NCBI RefSeq assembly: GCF_000718135.1
Contig: NZ_JOEM01000005.1
Location: forward strand, 310,001 to 374,000
DNA: 64,000 bases
Direction of reading: 5' to 3'
DNA from: Streptomyces cyaneofuscatus
GTDB taxonomy: Bacteria > Actinomycetota > Actinomycetes > Streptomycetales > Streptomycetaceae
Part shown: piece by piece, positions 16,502 to 26,011 of the stretch
Layout: each line of letters begins with the position of its first letter
Position numbering within the stretch: position 1 is the first letter of the stretch
Program-made: the position numbers and the translations under genes
Notes under the pieces: generated by a model
The model's input: the letters and a program-made list of their open reading frames with translations, nothing else
Database searches by the model: none
Told to the model about the DNA's origin: nothing

Positions 16502-17185
16502 TTAAGAGCGGGGGGCCAGCCCGCCGAGGGCGTAGTCGACGATCGTGTCGGCGTACGCATGGGTGAGCGGGAGGGTCCTGAGCAGCCAGCGGTGGGTCAG
16601 TGGCGCGATCAGGAGCTCCAGGGCGATCCGTGGATCGGCGTCGGGCCTGAGCTGTCCGGCCTCCTGTGCGGCCCGCAGCCGTGTGACATACAACGCGAGC
16701 TGCGGGTCGAGCAGCTTCTCGACGAATTCGGCGCCCAGTTTCGCGTCGACGATGCCCTCGGCGGTCAGGGCCCGGGTGGGGGCCTCCATCAGCGGGTCGT
16801 TCAGCTCGTCGACGGTGGCCCGGAGGACGAGCTTGAGGTCGGCGGCCAGGTCCCCGGTGTCGGGGATGCCGTACTCGGCGGCACCGGCCTGCGGGTCCGT
16901 ACCGCCGGTCTCTCCGCCGGTCTCTCCGCCCGTACCGCCGGCCTGCGGGGACGCCTCCTCGGCGGCCCGGGCGGCCAGGTCCAGGAAGGCCTCCATCAGG
17001 ACGGCCGCCTTGGAGGGCCACCAGCGGTAGATCGTCTGCTTGCCGACCCCGGCGCGGGCGGCGATACCCTCGATCGTCGTACGCCGGTAGCCGCTCTCGC
17101 CGACGAGGGCCAGGGCGGCGTCGTAGATGGCCCGGCGGGAGCGGTCGCTGCGGCGGCTGGAGTCGGGTGCCTTGTGGGGTGCCAT
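16502..17185 (-). CDS. TetR-family regulator
   Basis: The 227-residue protein has an N-terminal helix-turn-helix: RRAIYDAALALVGESGYRRT, then IEGIAARAGVGKQTIYRWWP at about 37-56. The C-terminal ligand domain contains RIALELLIAPLTHRWLLRTL. A low-complexity TGGETGGETGGT segment lies near residue 85. It is divergent from a dimethylargininase gene across a 294-bp region that carries a 12-bp palindrome and a 17-bp tandem array, so it may control itself and that gene. The ligand is unknown. Confidence 0.9.
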   Translation of the reverse strand: MAPHKAPDSSRRSDRSRRAIYDAALALVGESGYRRTTIEGIAARAGVGKQTIYRWWPSKAAVLMEAFLDLAARAAEEASPQAGGTGGETGGETGGTDPQAGAAEYGIPDTGDLAADLKLVLRATVDELNDPLMEAPTRALTAEGIVDAKLGAEFVEKLLDPQLALYVTRLRAAQEAGQLRPDADPRIALELLIAPLTHRWLLRTLPLTHAYADTIVDYALGGLAPRS

Positions 17186-17210
17186 GCGGCCAATCTAGCG
17201 CCGGACGAGC

Positions 17211-17222
17211 CGATACGTATCG
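17211..17222. promoter_or_regulatory. Candidate TetR operator palindrome
   Basis: CGATACGTATCG is a perfect 12-bp palindrome 26 bp upstream of the TetR start. TetR proteins usually bind such dyads next to their own gene. The assignment is by position only. Confidence 0.5.
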
Positions 17223-17247
17223 TCTTGCCCGGATCCCGTGCCCCGTA

Positions 17248-17332
17248 TTCCGTGACCGGGCGGCTTCCGTGACCGGGCGGCTTCCGTGACCGGGCGGCTT
17301 CCGTGACCGGGCGGCTTCCGTGACCGGGCGGC
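17248..17332. repeat. Five perfect tandem 17-bp repeats
   Basis: TTCCGTGACCGGGCGGC is repeated five times without a mismatch (units start at 17248, 17265, 17282, 17299, 17316). With the palindrome it fills much of the 294-bp gap between TetR and dimethylargininase; the remaining 17333-17479 shows no gene. It has no spacers. It may be a multi-site binding array or a recent slippage product. Confidence 0.9.
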
Positions 17333-17479
17333 CGGAAGATGGCCCCAACAGGACGATCCGATGAACCACCCGATCGGTCCACTGCGGATCTCGCCCGCAC
17401 GGCGCACCATGGGCTCACGCGCAGACCGTGCGCATCCCACCGTTCCGCGGCCCCGGTCGCCGTTCGCGAGGAGCCCCAG

Positions 17480-18295
17480 TTGAACCGTGACGCCACCCCT
17501 CGTCGCTACCTGATGTGCGCCCCGACGCACTTCCGGGTCACCTACTCCATCAACCCGTGGATGGACCCGTCCAAACCCGTCGACCTGCCGCTGGCCCAGA
17601 CCCAGTGGGAGGACCTGCGCGACCGCTACCGCGCCCTCGGCCACACCGTCGAGCTCCTCACCCCCCGCCCGGACCTGCCGGACATGGTCTTCGCGGCCAA
17701 CGGCGCCACGGTGATCGACGGGCGGGTGCTCGGCGCCCTGTTCGCCTACCGGGAGCGGTTCGAGGAGGCCGAGGCCCACCGCGAGTGGTTCCGGGAGAAC
17801 GGTTTCACCGACATCCGGGAGCCGGACCACGTCAACGAGGGCGAGGGCGACTTCGCGGTCACCGCCTCCTACCTCCTGGCCGGACGCGGCTTCCGCTCCA
17901 GCCCGCTCTCGCACGACGAGGCCCAGGAGTTCTTCGGGCTGCCGGTCATCGGCCTCGATCTGGTGGACCCGCGCTACTACCACCTGGACACCGCGCTGTG
18001 CGTGCTGGACGCGGCGGCCGACGAGATCATGTATTACCCGGACGCCTTCTCCCCCGGCAGCCGGGCCGTACTGCGCCGGCTCTTCCCGGACGCACTGCTC
18101 GCCCGGGAGGCGGACGCGGCGGCGTTCGGCCTCAACTCGGTCAGCGACGGCCGCCACGTCCTGCTGCCCCAGGCGGCGACGGGGCTGCTGGACCCGCTCC
18201 GGGACCGGGGCTTCGAACCGGTCCCGATGGACCTGGGCGAGCTGCTCAAGGGCGGCGGCAGCGTGAAGTGCTGCACGCAGGAGCTGCGGGGTTAG
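17480..18295 (+). CDS. ddaH: Dimethylargininase (DDAH family)
   Basis: Hydrolyses N-omega-methylated arginine to citrulline and a methylamine, or acts on a related guanidino compound. The 271-residue protein shows the family path: YLMCAPTHFRVTYSINPWMD, LPDMVFAANGATVIDGRVL, NEGEGDFAV, DPRYYHLDTALCVLD (catalytic His) and GGSVKCCTQEL (catalytic Cys near the C-terminus). TTG at 17480 follows GAGGAG with 6-nt spacing. It ends 4 nt into the convergent Rsm22-type gene. No ornithine aminotransferase gene is adjacent. Probably controlled by the divergent TetR. Confidence 0.88.
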   Translation: MNRDATPRRYLMCAPTHFRVTYSINPWMDPSKPVDLPLAQTQWEDLRDRYRALGHTVELLTPRPDLPDMVFAANGATVIDGRVLGALFAYRERFEEAEAHREWFRENGFTDIREPDHVNEGEGDFAVTASYLLAGRGFRSSPLSHDEAQEFFGLPVIGLDLVDPRYYHLDTALCVLDAAADEIMYYPDAFSPGSRAVLRRLFPDALLAREADAAAFGLNSVSDGRHVLLPQAATGLLDPLRDRGFEPVPMDLGELLKGGGSVKCCTQELRG

Positions 18296-19290
18296 CCCTC
18301 CCCGCCCTCCGGCGGCCAGGGGTCGCCCCAGGCGATGTCCCTGGCCGCCCGGTACAGCTCGCCGTGGCGCTTGGTGACCGTGGAGCGGGCGAGGCCATCG
18401 TCGCGCGTGCAGAGCTCCAGCAGGACCTGGCCCTTGCGGAGTTGCGGCTTGCGGGTGATCCGGGCGGGCGCCGGGGTGGCGGGGAAGCGGGTGGCGACGA
18501 CGTAACTGAACTTCTCGTCCTCGTGGCTGAGCGAGCCGCCCTTGACCTGCCGGTGCAGCGAGGAGCGGCTGACCCGGGCCGAGAAGTGGCACCAGTCGGT
18601 GCCGGGGGCGATCGGGCAGGCGTCGTCGTGCGGGCAGGGGGCGGCGATGCTCAGGCCGGCGGCGATGAGCCGGTCCCGGGCCTCGATGATCCGGCCGTAC
18701 CCGTCGGGGGTGCCCGGCTCCACGATCACCACGGCCTGCCCGGCCGCGGCGGCCGCGTCGACCAGCCCGGTCCTGGCCTCGGCGGTCAGCTCCTTGAGTA
18801 CGTAGCTGACGGTGACCAGGTCCGCCGGTGCCAGCTCCAGCGCCGCGCCGATCCGGGCCCGCTCCCAGCGCGCCTCCCGCAGGGCCGGCACCCCGGACGC
18901 CTCGGCCAGTTCGCGGCCCAGGGCGAGGGCGGGCTCGGCCCAGTCCAGGACGGTGGTCGCCGCCCCCTCCCAGGCCCCGGCCACCGCCCAGCTCGCCGCT
19001 CCCGTGCCGCCGCCGACGTCGGTGTGGGTGGCGGGGGACCAGTCGGGCGCGGCCTCGACGAGAGCGTCGAGGGCGGACCGTACGGCTTCGAAGGTGGCGG
19101 GCATCCGGTACGCGGCGTACGCGACGACGTCGGAGCGGTCCCGCAGGATCGGGGCGCCGGTCGGGGTCTCCCCGCGGTAGCTGGCGATCAGCCGGTCGAC
19201 GGCCTGCGCGGCCTGCTTCGGCGGCAGCCCGTCGAGCAGCCCGGCCAAGGCCGCGCGCAGGGACTGGGCGGTGGGGAGGGTGACGTTCAC
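18292..19290 (-). CDS. Rsm22-type small-subunit rRNA methyltransferase-like protein
   Basis: The 332-residue protein has a SAM-binding start (HTDVGGGTGAASWAVAG) and VTVSYVLKELTAEAR and VVIVEPGTPDGYGRI. A cysteine/histidine group (CPHDDACPIAPGTDWCHFSA) is typical of Rsm22, where the cysteines hold metal. SSLHRQVKGG follows. It would methylate or chaperone the small ribosomal subunit. GTG at 19290 lies six bases after TACAAT on the minus strand, so the mRNA is probably leaderless. Ends overlap the convergent ddaH by 4 nt. Confidence 0.85.
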   Translation of the reverse strand: MNVTLPTAQSLRAALAGLLDGLPPKQAAQAVDRLIASYRGETPTGAPILRDRSDVVAYAAYRMPATFEAVRSALDALVEAAPDWSPATHTDVGGGTGAASWAVAGAWEGAATTVLDWAEPALALGRELAEASGVPALREARWERARIGAALELAPADLVTVSYVLKELTAEARTGLVDAAAAAGQAVVIVEPGTPDGYGRIIEARDRLIAAGLSIAAPCPHDDACPIAPGTDWCHFSARVSRSSLHRQVKGGSLSHEDEKFSYVVATRFPATPAPARITRKPQLRKGQVLLELCTRDDGLARSTVTKRHGELYRAARDIAWGDPWPPEGGEG

Positions 19291-19506
19291 CGGCGAATTG
19301 TAGGCGGCGGGGGAAGCCTCGGGCGCATTCCTCCCGGCCCGGGCCGGGATGGGTACGGGGTCCCTGTGGCGGGTCCGCGTCACCGGTCCGGAACAGGTTT
19401 TCCGCGAACTCCACGCGGTCAGAAGGTGGTTGCTACGCTGGCCCGCGCGAGATCGGGAAGAGGCCGGAAGAGGCCACGAGACCGGGTTCGGTCCATCGGG
19501 GGAGCC

Positions 19507-20820
19507 ATGAGACAGAAAGCCGTGCGGCTGACCCTGGTCGGCGGGGTGGTCTTCCTCGCCCTGCTCCTCCTCCTGGCGACCTGCGGCGGCAACCCGGAGA
19601 GCCAGCGAAAGAAGGACGCCGTCCCGGTGAAGCGGGTCATGCCGAGCGCGGGGCCGGTCACCCGGCTCACCGTCCCGCCGCAGTACGCCACCGACCGGGG
19701 CTGGGAGATCATCGGCTCCTCCCCCGAGGTCGCCGTCTCCCACGCGACGGGCCGCCTCGCCTACCTGGAGCGGCTGAACGGCAACCGCTACCGGCTGCGC
19801 ACCGTCGACACCGCCACCGGGAGGCTGGGCTGGCAGGGCCAGGCGTGGCGGCCGCCGGACCCGCTGCACTACCCGAGGCTCGCCACGGTCACCGCGGGCG
19901 ACCGGCAGTACTTCGTGACCTGGTCGTACGGGAAGGTCGGCGACGGGCTGACCCCGGCGTCCACCTTCGTCTCCCTCGACGTGTACGACGTGACGGACGG
20001 CGCCCGGCAGCGCGTCGAGGTGCCGTGGTCCGGCGCCCCGGACGTCGACACGAACGGCCCGGAGATCGTGATCAGCGACGGCAAGGCCAACAGCACGCTG
20101 GTCGACCCGGTCACGGGCACGGTCTCCGAGCTGAGCGCGGACGAGCTGAAGTACCCCAAGGGCTGCCCGGCCTGCAAGCAGCTCACCGAGGTGTACGGGC
20201 AGACGGCGGCGGGGCTGCTCGTCGGCGGGGCCCGGGAGTTCTGGGTGCGCGGCGGCTGGTTCAGCCGGAACGTGGCGCCCCGGGGCGCCGACCCGGGCAG
20301 CGGCGTGGTGACGTCGGTGGCCGGGGACCGGGTGCTGGCGAAGTGGGCCCTGGCGAAGAAGGCGAAGCAGGCGGCCACCCACGAGCTGTGGACGGTGCAC
20401 GACGCGGTGACCGGCAAGCCGCTGGTCTCGGTGGAGTGCCACCGGCCCGCCATAAAGCCGGGGCGCTACCCGCAGGCGGTCCTCTCCCCCTCGGGCGACC
20501 ACCTGATCGCCGGGAACCTGGCCTTCGACCTGGAGGCGGGCCGGGGCCACTGCTTCGAGGCGGAGGACGGATCCAGCCATCTGGCGCTGGCCTCGGTGAC
20601 GGACGACGGGATCGCGTACGGGGCGGAGAACGCGCGCGACGCGGCGGAGGCGCTCTCCGGGGGCGGGCTGCCGGTCGCGGTGGACCTCGCGAACTGGACG
20701 ACCGAGCAGCTGTCGCGCAACGCCCGGCTGCCGGGTCTTGAGACGACCGGCGTCGGGGTGTTCCGCTGGACGGACCGGCAGGAGCGGACGCGGCTGATCG
20801 GGTATCCGCGTACCGACTGA
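19507..20820 (+). CDS. Secreted or membrane-anchored beta-propeller-like protein
   Basis: The 437-residue protein begins with a hydrophobic signal (LVGGVVFLALLLLLATCGGN). Cys25 sits in LATC, an atypical lipobox with Thr at -1. The mature part has repeating beta elements (GRLAYLERLNGNRYRLRTVD, VSLDVYDVTDGARQRVEV, LWTVHDAVTGKPLVSVECH) like a PQQ/WD-type propeller, and a CPAC pair near residue 220. GGGGGAG precedes ATG 19507. Function unknown; probably outside the membrane. Confidence 0.75.
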   Translation: MRQKAVRLTLVGGVVFLALLLLLATCGGNPESQRKKDAVPVKRVMPSAGPVTRLTVPPQYATDRGWEIIGSSPEVAVSHATGRLAYLERLNGNRYRLRTVDTATGRLGWQGQAWRPPDPLHYPRLATVTAGDRQYFVTWSYGKVGDGLTPASTFVSLDVYDVTDGARQRVEVPWSGAPDVDTNGPEIVISDGKANSTLVDPVTGTVSELSADELKYPKGCPACKQLTEVYGQTAAGLLVGGAREFWVRGGWFSRNVAPRGADPGSGVVTSVAGDRVLAKWALAKKAKQAATHELWTVHDAVTGKPLVSVECHRPAIKPGRYPQAVLSPSGDHLIAGNLAFDLEAGRGHCFEAEDGSSHLALASVTDDGIAYGAENARDAAEALSGGGLPVAVDLANWTTEQLSRNARLPGLETTGVGVFRWTDRQERTRLIGYPRTD

Positions 20821-20842
20821 GGCCGCGGAGGTCCGGAGGCGC

Positions 20843-22264
20843 CTACAGCCCGCCGACCTCGCGTCCCGCCCGCTGCCACGGCCGGCACAGCCCGAGGAAG
20901 CAGCCCACAGCCGCCACCGCGCACACCACCTGCACGACCGCCATCGGCACGGCCGTGTCCTCGCCCGCGATACCGACCAGCGGCGAGGCGATCGCCCCGA
21001 TCAGGAACGAGGACGTGCCGAGCAGCGCGGAGGCCGAGCCCGCCGCGTGCTTGGTCCGCATCAGCGCCTGGGCGTTGGTGTTGGGCATCGCCACACCCAT
21101 CGCCGACATCAGCACGAAGAGCCCGGCCGCGATCGGCACGAGCCCGACCTCACCGAACACGCCCGTGGTCATCAGCAGCAGCGCCACCGCCGCGAGCACG
21201 ATGACGGCGAGGCCGAAGCCGAGCACCTTGTCCAGGCTGATCCGGCCCACCAGCAGCTTGCCGTTGATCTGCCCGACGGCGATCAGGCCGATGGAGTTGA
21301 GGCCGAACAGCAGGCTGAAGGTCTGCGGGGAGGCCCCGTAGATCTCCTGCACGACGAAGGGGGACGCGGAGATGTAGGCGAACAGGACGGCGAAGGCGAG
21401 CCCGCCGGTGATCATGTAGCCGGCGAAGACCCGGTCCGCGAGCAGCCCGCGCATCGTGCGCAGGGCCTCACCGACCCCGCCCGTGTGGCGGCTGCCGGGC
21501 GGCAGGGTCTCGTGCAGCCACTTCCAGACGACGAGGGTGAGCACGATGCCGACGCCGGTCAGGACGACGAAGATGCCGCGCCAGTCGGTGAAGCGCATCA
21601 CCTGCCCGCCGATCAGCGGGGCGATGATCGGGGCGACGCCGGAGATCAGCATCAGGGTGGAGAAGAACCGGGCCATCTCCACGCCGTCGTAGAGGTCGCG
21701 GACCACCGCCCGGGCGATCACGATGCCCGCGGCGCCCGCGAGTCCCTGGAGGAGGCGGAAGCCGATGAGGAGTTCGGCGGAGGGGGCGAGCGCGCAGATC
21801 GCGGTGGCGATGACGTAGACGACCATGCCGAGGAGCAGCGGCCTGCGGCGGCCCCACCGGTCGCTCATCGGTCCGACGACGAGCTGGCCGAGCGCCATTC
21901 CGGCCAGGCACGCGGTCAGTGTGAGCTGGATGGTGGCGGCGGGGGCGGCGAGGGAGTCGGTGACCGCGGGGAGCGCCGGGAGGTACATGTCCATGGAGAG
22001 CGGCGGCAGGGCGGTGAGCCCGCCGAGGACCATGGTGACCAGGAACCCGGTGCGCCGGGCCGCCTTGACGGCGGGGGCGGTGAGGCCGCCTGCCTCCGGG
22101 GCTGCCGGGAGACCGGCGGGGGCGGTGACCTGCGGGGCGCCCGGGTCGACGGAGAGGGCGCCGGCGTCCCCGTGCGGGGGGAGCGGCGCGCTGTCGGATC
22201 CGGGACCGGTCCCGGAGGTGGGTATGTGTTCTCGCTGGGCCCGGCTGCCGCCGCTGTCCGGCAT
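20843..22264 (-). CDS. Bcr/CflA-family MFS drug exporter
   Basis: The 473-residue protein has a 65-residue hydrophilic N-tail, then 12 membrane segments. LSMDMYLPALPAVTDSLAA and LTACLAGMALGQLVVGPMSD with RWGRRRPLLLG are the hallmark start of the Bcr/CflA (DHA1) branch. RLLQGLAGAAGIVIARAVVR is also typical. ATG at 22264 is chosen because GGAG lies six bases upstream; ATG 22276 is the alternative. It is divergent from an oxidoreductase gene. Likely proton-driven efflux of small hydrophobic compounds; the substrate is unknown. Confidence 0.88.
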   Translation of the reverse strand: MPDSGGSRAQREHIPTSGTGPGSDSAPLPPHGDAGALSVDPGAPQVTAPAGLPAAPEAGGLTAPAVKAARRTGFLVTMVLGGLTALPPLSMDMYLPALPAVTDSLAAPAATIQLTLTACLAGMALGQLVVGPMSDRWGRRRPLLLGMVVYVIATAICALAPSAELLIGFRLLQGLAGAAGIVIARAVVRDLYDGVEMARFFSTLMLISGVAPIIAPLIGGQVMRFTDWRGIFVVLTGVGIVLTLVVWKWLHETLPPGSRHTGGVGEALRTMRGLLADRVFAGYMITGGLAFAVLFAYISASPFVVQEIYGASPQTFSLLFGLNSIGLIAVGQINGKLLVGRISLDKVLGFGLAVIVLAAVALLLMTTGVFGEVGLVPIAAGLFVLMSAMGVAMPNTNAQALMRTKHAAGSASALLGTSSFLIGAIASPLVGIAGEDTAVPMAVVQVVCAVAAVGCFLGLCRPWQRAGREVGGL

Positions 22265-22353
22265 TCTCGTCTCCACATCGTTGAATCCGCATCTATGCTC
22301 TCAGCTCGGCCGGAGTGGTCGATACCTTTTTCGGGCTGGTTGGGGTGGCGGGC

Positions 22354-23349
22354 ATGGGCGGGACGGTGCGCTGGGGTGTTCTGGCGACGGGCGGCATAGC
22401 CGCGACCTTCACGGCGGACGTACAGGCGCTGCCGGGCGCCGAGGTGGTGGCGGTCGCCTCGCGTACGGAGGCCTCGGCGCGGGCCTTCGCCGAGCGCCAC
22501 GGGATCGCGCGGGCCTACGGGAGCTGGGCGGAGCTGGTCGCCGACGACGCGGTCGACGTGCTGTACGTGGCCACCCCGCACTCGGCGCACCACGCGGCGG
22601 CCGCGCTGGCGCTGAAGGCCGGGAAGCATGTGCTGTGCGAGAAGGCGTTCACGCTCAACAGCCGGGAGGCGCGGGAGCTGGTGGCGCTCGCCCGCGACCA
22701 TGACCTCTTCCTGATGGAGGCCATGTGGACCTACCTCAACCCGGTGGTCCGCCGGCTGACCGAGCTGGTCCGGGACGGGGCGATCGGCGAGATCCGTACC
22801 GTACAGGCGGACTTCGGCTTCGCGGGCGACTTCGCCCCCGGCCACCGGCTGCGCGACCCGGACCTGGGCGGCGGGGCCCTGCTGGACCTCGGGGTCTACC
22901 CGGTCTCCTTCGCCCACCTGCTCCTGGGCGAGCCGGACCGCATCCAGGCCGACGCGCTGCTCTCCCCCGAGGGCGTCGACCTGAACACGGGGATGCTGCT
23001 GGGCTGGGAGTCGGGCGCGACGGCGCTGCTCTCCTGCTCGATCGTCGGCCACCACCCGACGGCGGCCACCGTCATCGGCACGGAGGGCCGGATCGATCTC
23101 CCGCGCGACTTCTTCCACCCGGACCACTTCGTGCTGCACCGGCCCGGCAAGGAGCCGGAGACGGTCACCTCGGGGCCCGGTCCTGAGGGCCTGTCCGGCA
23201 TGCAGTACGAGGCGGCCGAGGTGATGCGCGCGCTCCGGGCGGGTGAGACGGAGTCCCCCCTCGTACCGCTGGAGGGGACGCTCGCGGTGATGCGGACGCT
23301 CGACGCGGTACGGGACCGCACCGGCGTCCGCTACCCGGCGGACAGCTGA
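22354..23349 (+). CDS. Gfo/Idh/MocA-family oxidoreductase
   Basis: The 331-residue NAD(P)-dependent dehydrogenase starts VRWGVLATGGIAATFTADVQ (Rossmann). It has VDVLYVATPHSAHHAAAALA, the EKAFTLN segment with the usual EKP-type Lys position, and LFLMEAMWTYLNPVV. The closest known theme is trans-1,2-dihydrobenzene-1,2-diol dehydrogenase or aldose/pyranose dehydrogenases. Substrate not predictable. ATG 22354 is preferred; the frame is open to a GTG at 22315. Stand-alone gene. Confidence 0.88.
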   Translation: MGGTVRWGVLATGGIAATFTADVQALPGAEVVAVASRTEASARAFAERHGIARAYGSWAELVADDAVDVLYVATPHSAHHAAAALALKAGKHVLCEKAFTLNSREARELVALARDHDLFLMEAMWTYLNPVVRRLTELVRDGAIGEIRTVQADFGFAGDFAPGHRLRDPDLGGGALLDLGVYPVSFAHLLLGEPDRIQADALLSPEGVDLNTGMLLGWESGATALLSCSIVGHHPTAATVIGTEGRIDLPRDFFHPDHFVLHRPGKEPETVTSGPGPEGLSGMQYEAAEVMRALRAGETESPLVPLEGTLAVMRTLDAVRDRTGVRYPADS

Positions 23350-23350
23350 C

Positions 23351-23386
23351 CTGCCTTTACGGCTGCCTTTACGGCTGCCTTCACGC
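23351..23386. repeat. 12-bp tandem repeat at convergent gene ends
   Basis: CTGCCTTTACGG occurs twice head to tail, followed by a diverged third unit (CTGCCTTCACGC). It fills the gap between the oxidoreductase stop and the phoD stop and covers the latter. Confidence 0.7.
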
Positions 23387-25102
23387 GGGCTTGAGCCCCG
23401 GGTTCCCCGCCTCGGTGACGAAGGAGGCGGCCGTGGTGACCGGCGCTCCGGGGGTCGTGACGGCCGACACCGTACGGAAGTCGGCGCGGGCCTGCTTCTC
23501 CGTGAGGGTGACGACCGCGTAGCCGCGGCGCCCGTTGTAGTGCTTCATGTGCGGGTTGGCGCGGGTCTGGTTCTCCCAGTTGGCGGGCCGCTCCGCGCCG
23601 TCCTTGCCGCTGGAGACGGACGTGGTGACGATCTCGGTGCCGACGGTCCGTGAGGCGGGGTCGGCGAAGTCCTTCTTCAGGTCGAAGGCGTAACTGACAT
23701 GGACGTCGCCGGTCAGCACCATCAGGTTCTCCACGCCCGCCGACTCGGCCCCGGCGAGCACCCGCTGCCGGGAGGCCGGGTAGCCGTCCCAGGCGTCCAT
23801 GGAGAGCTTGTAGGCGGCGGTGGGCACATCGCGTCGCTGGGCGAAGGTGACCTGCTGCGGCACGACGTTCCAGGTGGCGTCCGAGGCGCGCCAGCCGTCG
23901 ATCAGCCAGCGCTCCTGGGCGGCCCCGGTCATCGTCCGCGCGGGGTCCTCGGACTCCGGGCCGGGGGTGCGCCAGCCGTCCCCGTACGCCTGGTCGCTGC
24001 GGTACTGGCGGGTGTCGAGGATGTCGAACTGGGCGAGCCGGCCGAAGGTGAGACGGCGGTAGAGGCGCATGTCGGGGCCGGTGGGGCGCTGCGGGGTGCG
24101 CAGGGGCTGGTTCTCCCAGTACGCGCGGTACGCGGAGGCCCGGCGCAGCAGGAACTCCTCGGGCTCCACGTCGTTCTCGGGGATCTCGCCCGCGTAGTTG
24201 TTCTCGGTCTCGTGGTCGTCCCAGGTGACGACGAAGGGATGGGCGGCGTGGGCGGCGCGCAGGTCCGGGTCGGACTTGTAGAGGGCGTAGCGCAGCCGGT
24301 AGTCCTCCAGGGTGACCGTCTCGCGGTTGTAGTGGGCGGGGAGGCGGCGGTCGGTGTAGTTGCGGGCGCCGCCGGTGGCGGTGACGGCGTACTCGTAGAG
24401 GTAGTCCCCGAGGTGGAAGACCACGTCGACGTCCTCGGCGGCGAGGTGGCGGTGGGCGGTGAAGTACCCGTCGTGGTACGCCTGGCAGGAGACGGCCGCC
24501 AGGGTGAGGGAGCTGTTACGGGTCCCGGCGGCGGGCGCGGTGCGGGTGCGGCCGGTCGGGCTGGTCCAGCTGCCGGTGCGGAAGCGGTAGAAGTAGCCGC
24601 GGCCGGGGTCGAGGCCCTGGACGTCGGCGCGGACGCTGTGGGCGAACTCCGCGTGGGCGGTGACCGATCCGCGCCGCACGATCCGGCGGAAGGCCTCGTC
24701 GTGGGCGAGCTCCCAGGTCACCTGGACGCGGCCGGCCGGGAGGCCGCCTGCGGGCTCGTAGGGGCGGGGCGCGAGCCGGGTCCAGATGAGGACGGAGCCG
24801 GGGAGCGGGTCGCCGGAGGCGACGCCGAGGGTGAAGGGGTTCTCGGTGATCCGGCGGGCGTCCAGCTCGGCGGCGCTCGCGGTGCCGGCGGCGGGCAGGT
24901 TCATCGTGAAGGCGAGCGCGGCGACGGCTCCCGCCCCGGTGAGCAGACGGCGGCGGTCCAGGCCGCCGGGCCGGGATAACCGGGCGGCGGTGGTCTCCGC
25001 GACGGGAACGTTCTGAGCGGTTCGGACGGTTCGGACGGTTCGGACGGTTCGGACGGTTCGGACACCCTGGCCGGGCGCCATGAAGGTCTGTGCGGCTGTC
25101 AT
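23381..25102 (-). CDS. phoD: PhoD-type alkaline phosphatase, Tat-exported, with a TTA codon
   Basis: Secreted phosphodiesterase/monoesterase of the PhoD family (573 aa). The leader has a twin-arginine motif ([18 protein letters not shown], about 48-65) ending at TASAAE. Core motifs are [54 protein letters not shown] and [14 protein letters not shown], giving the metal ligands of the active site. The n-region is unusual: VRT is repeated five times by a 9-bp DNA repeat. Leu42 is encoded by TTA (24977-24979), a codon that needs the bldA tRNA in Streptomyces. GAGGGG precedes ATG 25102. No clear PHO box was seen upstream. Confidence 0.93.
   Translation of the reverse strand: MTAAQTFMAPGQGVRTVRTVRTVRTVRTAQNVPVAETTAARLSRPGGLDRRRLLTGAGAVAALAFTMNLPAAGTASAAELDARRITENPFTLGVASGDPLPGSVLIWTRLAPRPYEPAGGLPAGRVQVTWELAHDEAFRRIVRRGSVTAHAEFAHSVRADVQGLDPGRGYFYRFRTGSWTSPTGRTRTAPAAGTRNSSLTLAAVSCQAYHDGYFTAHRHLAAEDVDVVFHLGDYLYEYAVTATGGARNYTDRRLPAHYNRETVTLEDYRLRYALYKSDPDLRAAHAAHPFVVTWDDHETENNYAGEIPENDVEPEEFLLRRASAYRAYWENQPLRTPQRPTGPDMRLYRRLTFGRLAQFDILDTRQYRSDQAYGDGWRTPGPESEDPARTMTGAAQERWLIDGWRASDATWNVVPQQVTFAQRRDVPTAAYKLSMDAWDGYPASRQRVLAGAESAGVENLMVLTGDVHVSYAFDLKKDFADPASRTVGTEIVTTSVSSGKDGAERPANWENQTRANPHMKHYNGRRGYAVVTLTEKQARADFRTVSAVTTPGAPVTTAASFVTEAGNPGLKPA
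25019..25063. repeat. Five tandem 9-bp repeats inside phoD
   Basis: GGTTCGGAC is repeated five times in frame, encoding VRT five times on the minus strand. It lies in the n-region of the Tat leader, before the twin arginines. Confidence 0.9.
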
Positions 25103-25255
25103 ATGCCCCTCGCTTGCCGGATGCTGCCGGATGCTGTCGGAATCCAGCGCACCGCCGGCGCACGACGCGCCGTTGTCGCGTGCACAACATCCGCATGGCG
25201 GGTCGATGAGCACCGCGTGCCCTGTGCACCGACCTCTCCCGTACGCTGCCGGGCC

Positions 25256-26011
25256 ATGAACACTGATCAACGAGTCGCTGTGGTCACGGGTGCCGGTTCG
25301 GGAATCGGGCGGGCCGTCGCGCTCGCCCTCGCGAGTGCGGGGTGGTCGCTCGCGCTGGCGGGACGGCGGGCGGAACCGCTGGCGGAGACGGCCGCCGCGG
25401 CCGGAGCCCCGGACGCGCTGTGCGTCACCACGGACGTGACCGACGAGGACGAGGTCGGTGCGCTCTTCGCCGCCGTGCGGGAGCGGTTCGGCCGGCTGGA
25501 CCTGCTGTTCAACAACGCGGGCACGTTCGGCCCCGGCGGCGTACCGCTGGAGGACCTCGCGGCGGCGGACTGGCGGGCGGTGGTGGACGTGAACCTGACG
25601 GGGGCGTTCCTCTGCGCGCAGGCGGCGTACCGGCTGATGAAGGAGCAGGACCCGCAGGGCGGCCGGATCATCAACAACGGCTCCATCTCCGCTCACGCCC
25701 CGCGCCCGGACTCGGTCGCCTACACGGCGACCAAGCACGCGATCACCGGGCTGACGAAGTCGCTGTCACTGGACGGGCGTCCGTACCGGATCGCCTGCGG
25801 CCAGATCGACATCGGCAACGCGGCGACCGAGATGACCGAGCGGATGCAGACCGGCATCCTCCAGGCGAACGGCGAACTGGCGGTGGAGCCGGTGATGGCG
25901 GCGGCCGATGTGGCGCGGACCGTGGTGCACATGGCGGAACTGCCGCTGGAGGCGAACATCCCGTTCCTGACGGTGATGGCGACGAACATGCCGTACGTGG
26001 GGCGGGGCTGA
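25256..26011 (+). CDS. Short-chain dehydrogenase/reductase
   Basis: The 251-residue SDR has the NAD(P) motif [20 protein letters not shown] (residues about 9-28), [14 protein letters not shown], the serine of [10 protein letters not shown], and [15 protein letters not shown] with the catalytic Tyr and Lys. R37-R38 after the second strand (LALAGRRAE) suggest NADP(H). ATG at 25256 is 8 nt after TACGCT, so it may be leaderless. Substrate unknown; the divergent phoD is probably unrelated. Confidence 0.9.
   Translation: MNTDQRVAVVTGAGSGIGRAVALALASAGWSLALAGRRAEPLAETAAAAGAPDALCVTTDVTDEDEVGALFAAVRERFGRLDLLFNNAGTFGPGGVPLEDLAAADWRAVVDVNLTGAFLCAQAAYRLMKEQDPQGGRIINNGSISAHAPRPDSVAYTATKHAITGLTKSLSLDGRPYRIACGQIDIGNAATEMTERMQTGILQANGELAVEPVMAAADVARTVVHMAELPLEANIPFLTVMATNMPYVGRG

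Noticed and set aside
17248..17332. Possible CRISPR array
   Set aside because: Repeats are contiguous with no spacers and no cas genes nearby; it is a simple tandem repeat.
17515..20820. A 1101-residue + strand ORF
   Set aside because: It runs through ddaH out of frame, then antisense to the Rsm22-type gene, and only its last 437 codons are the real gene at 19507. The rest is a high-GC open-frame artefact.
25103..25255. PHO box before phoD
   Set aside because: No pair of direct 11-bp repeats of the GTTCAYY type could be seen; only a GTTGT/ACAAC dyad at 25172-25188.
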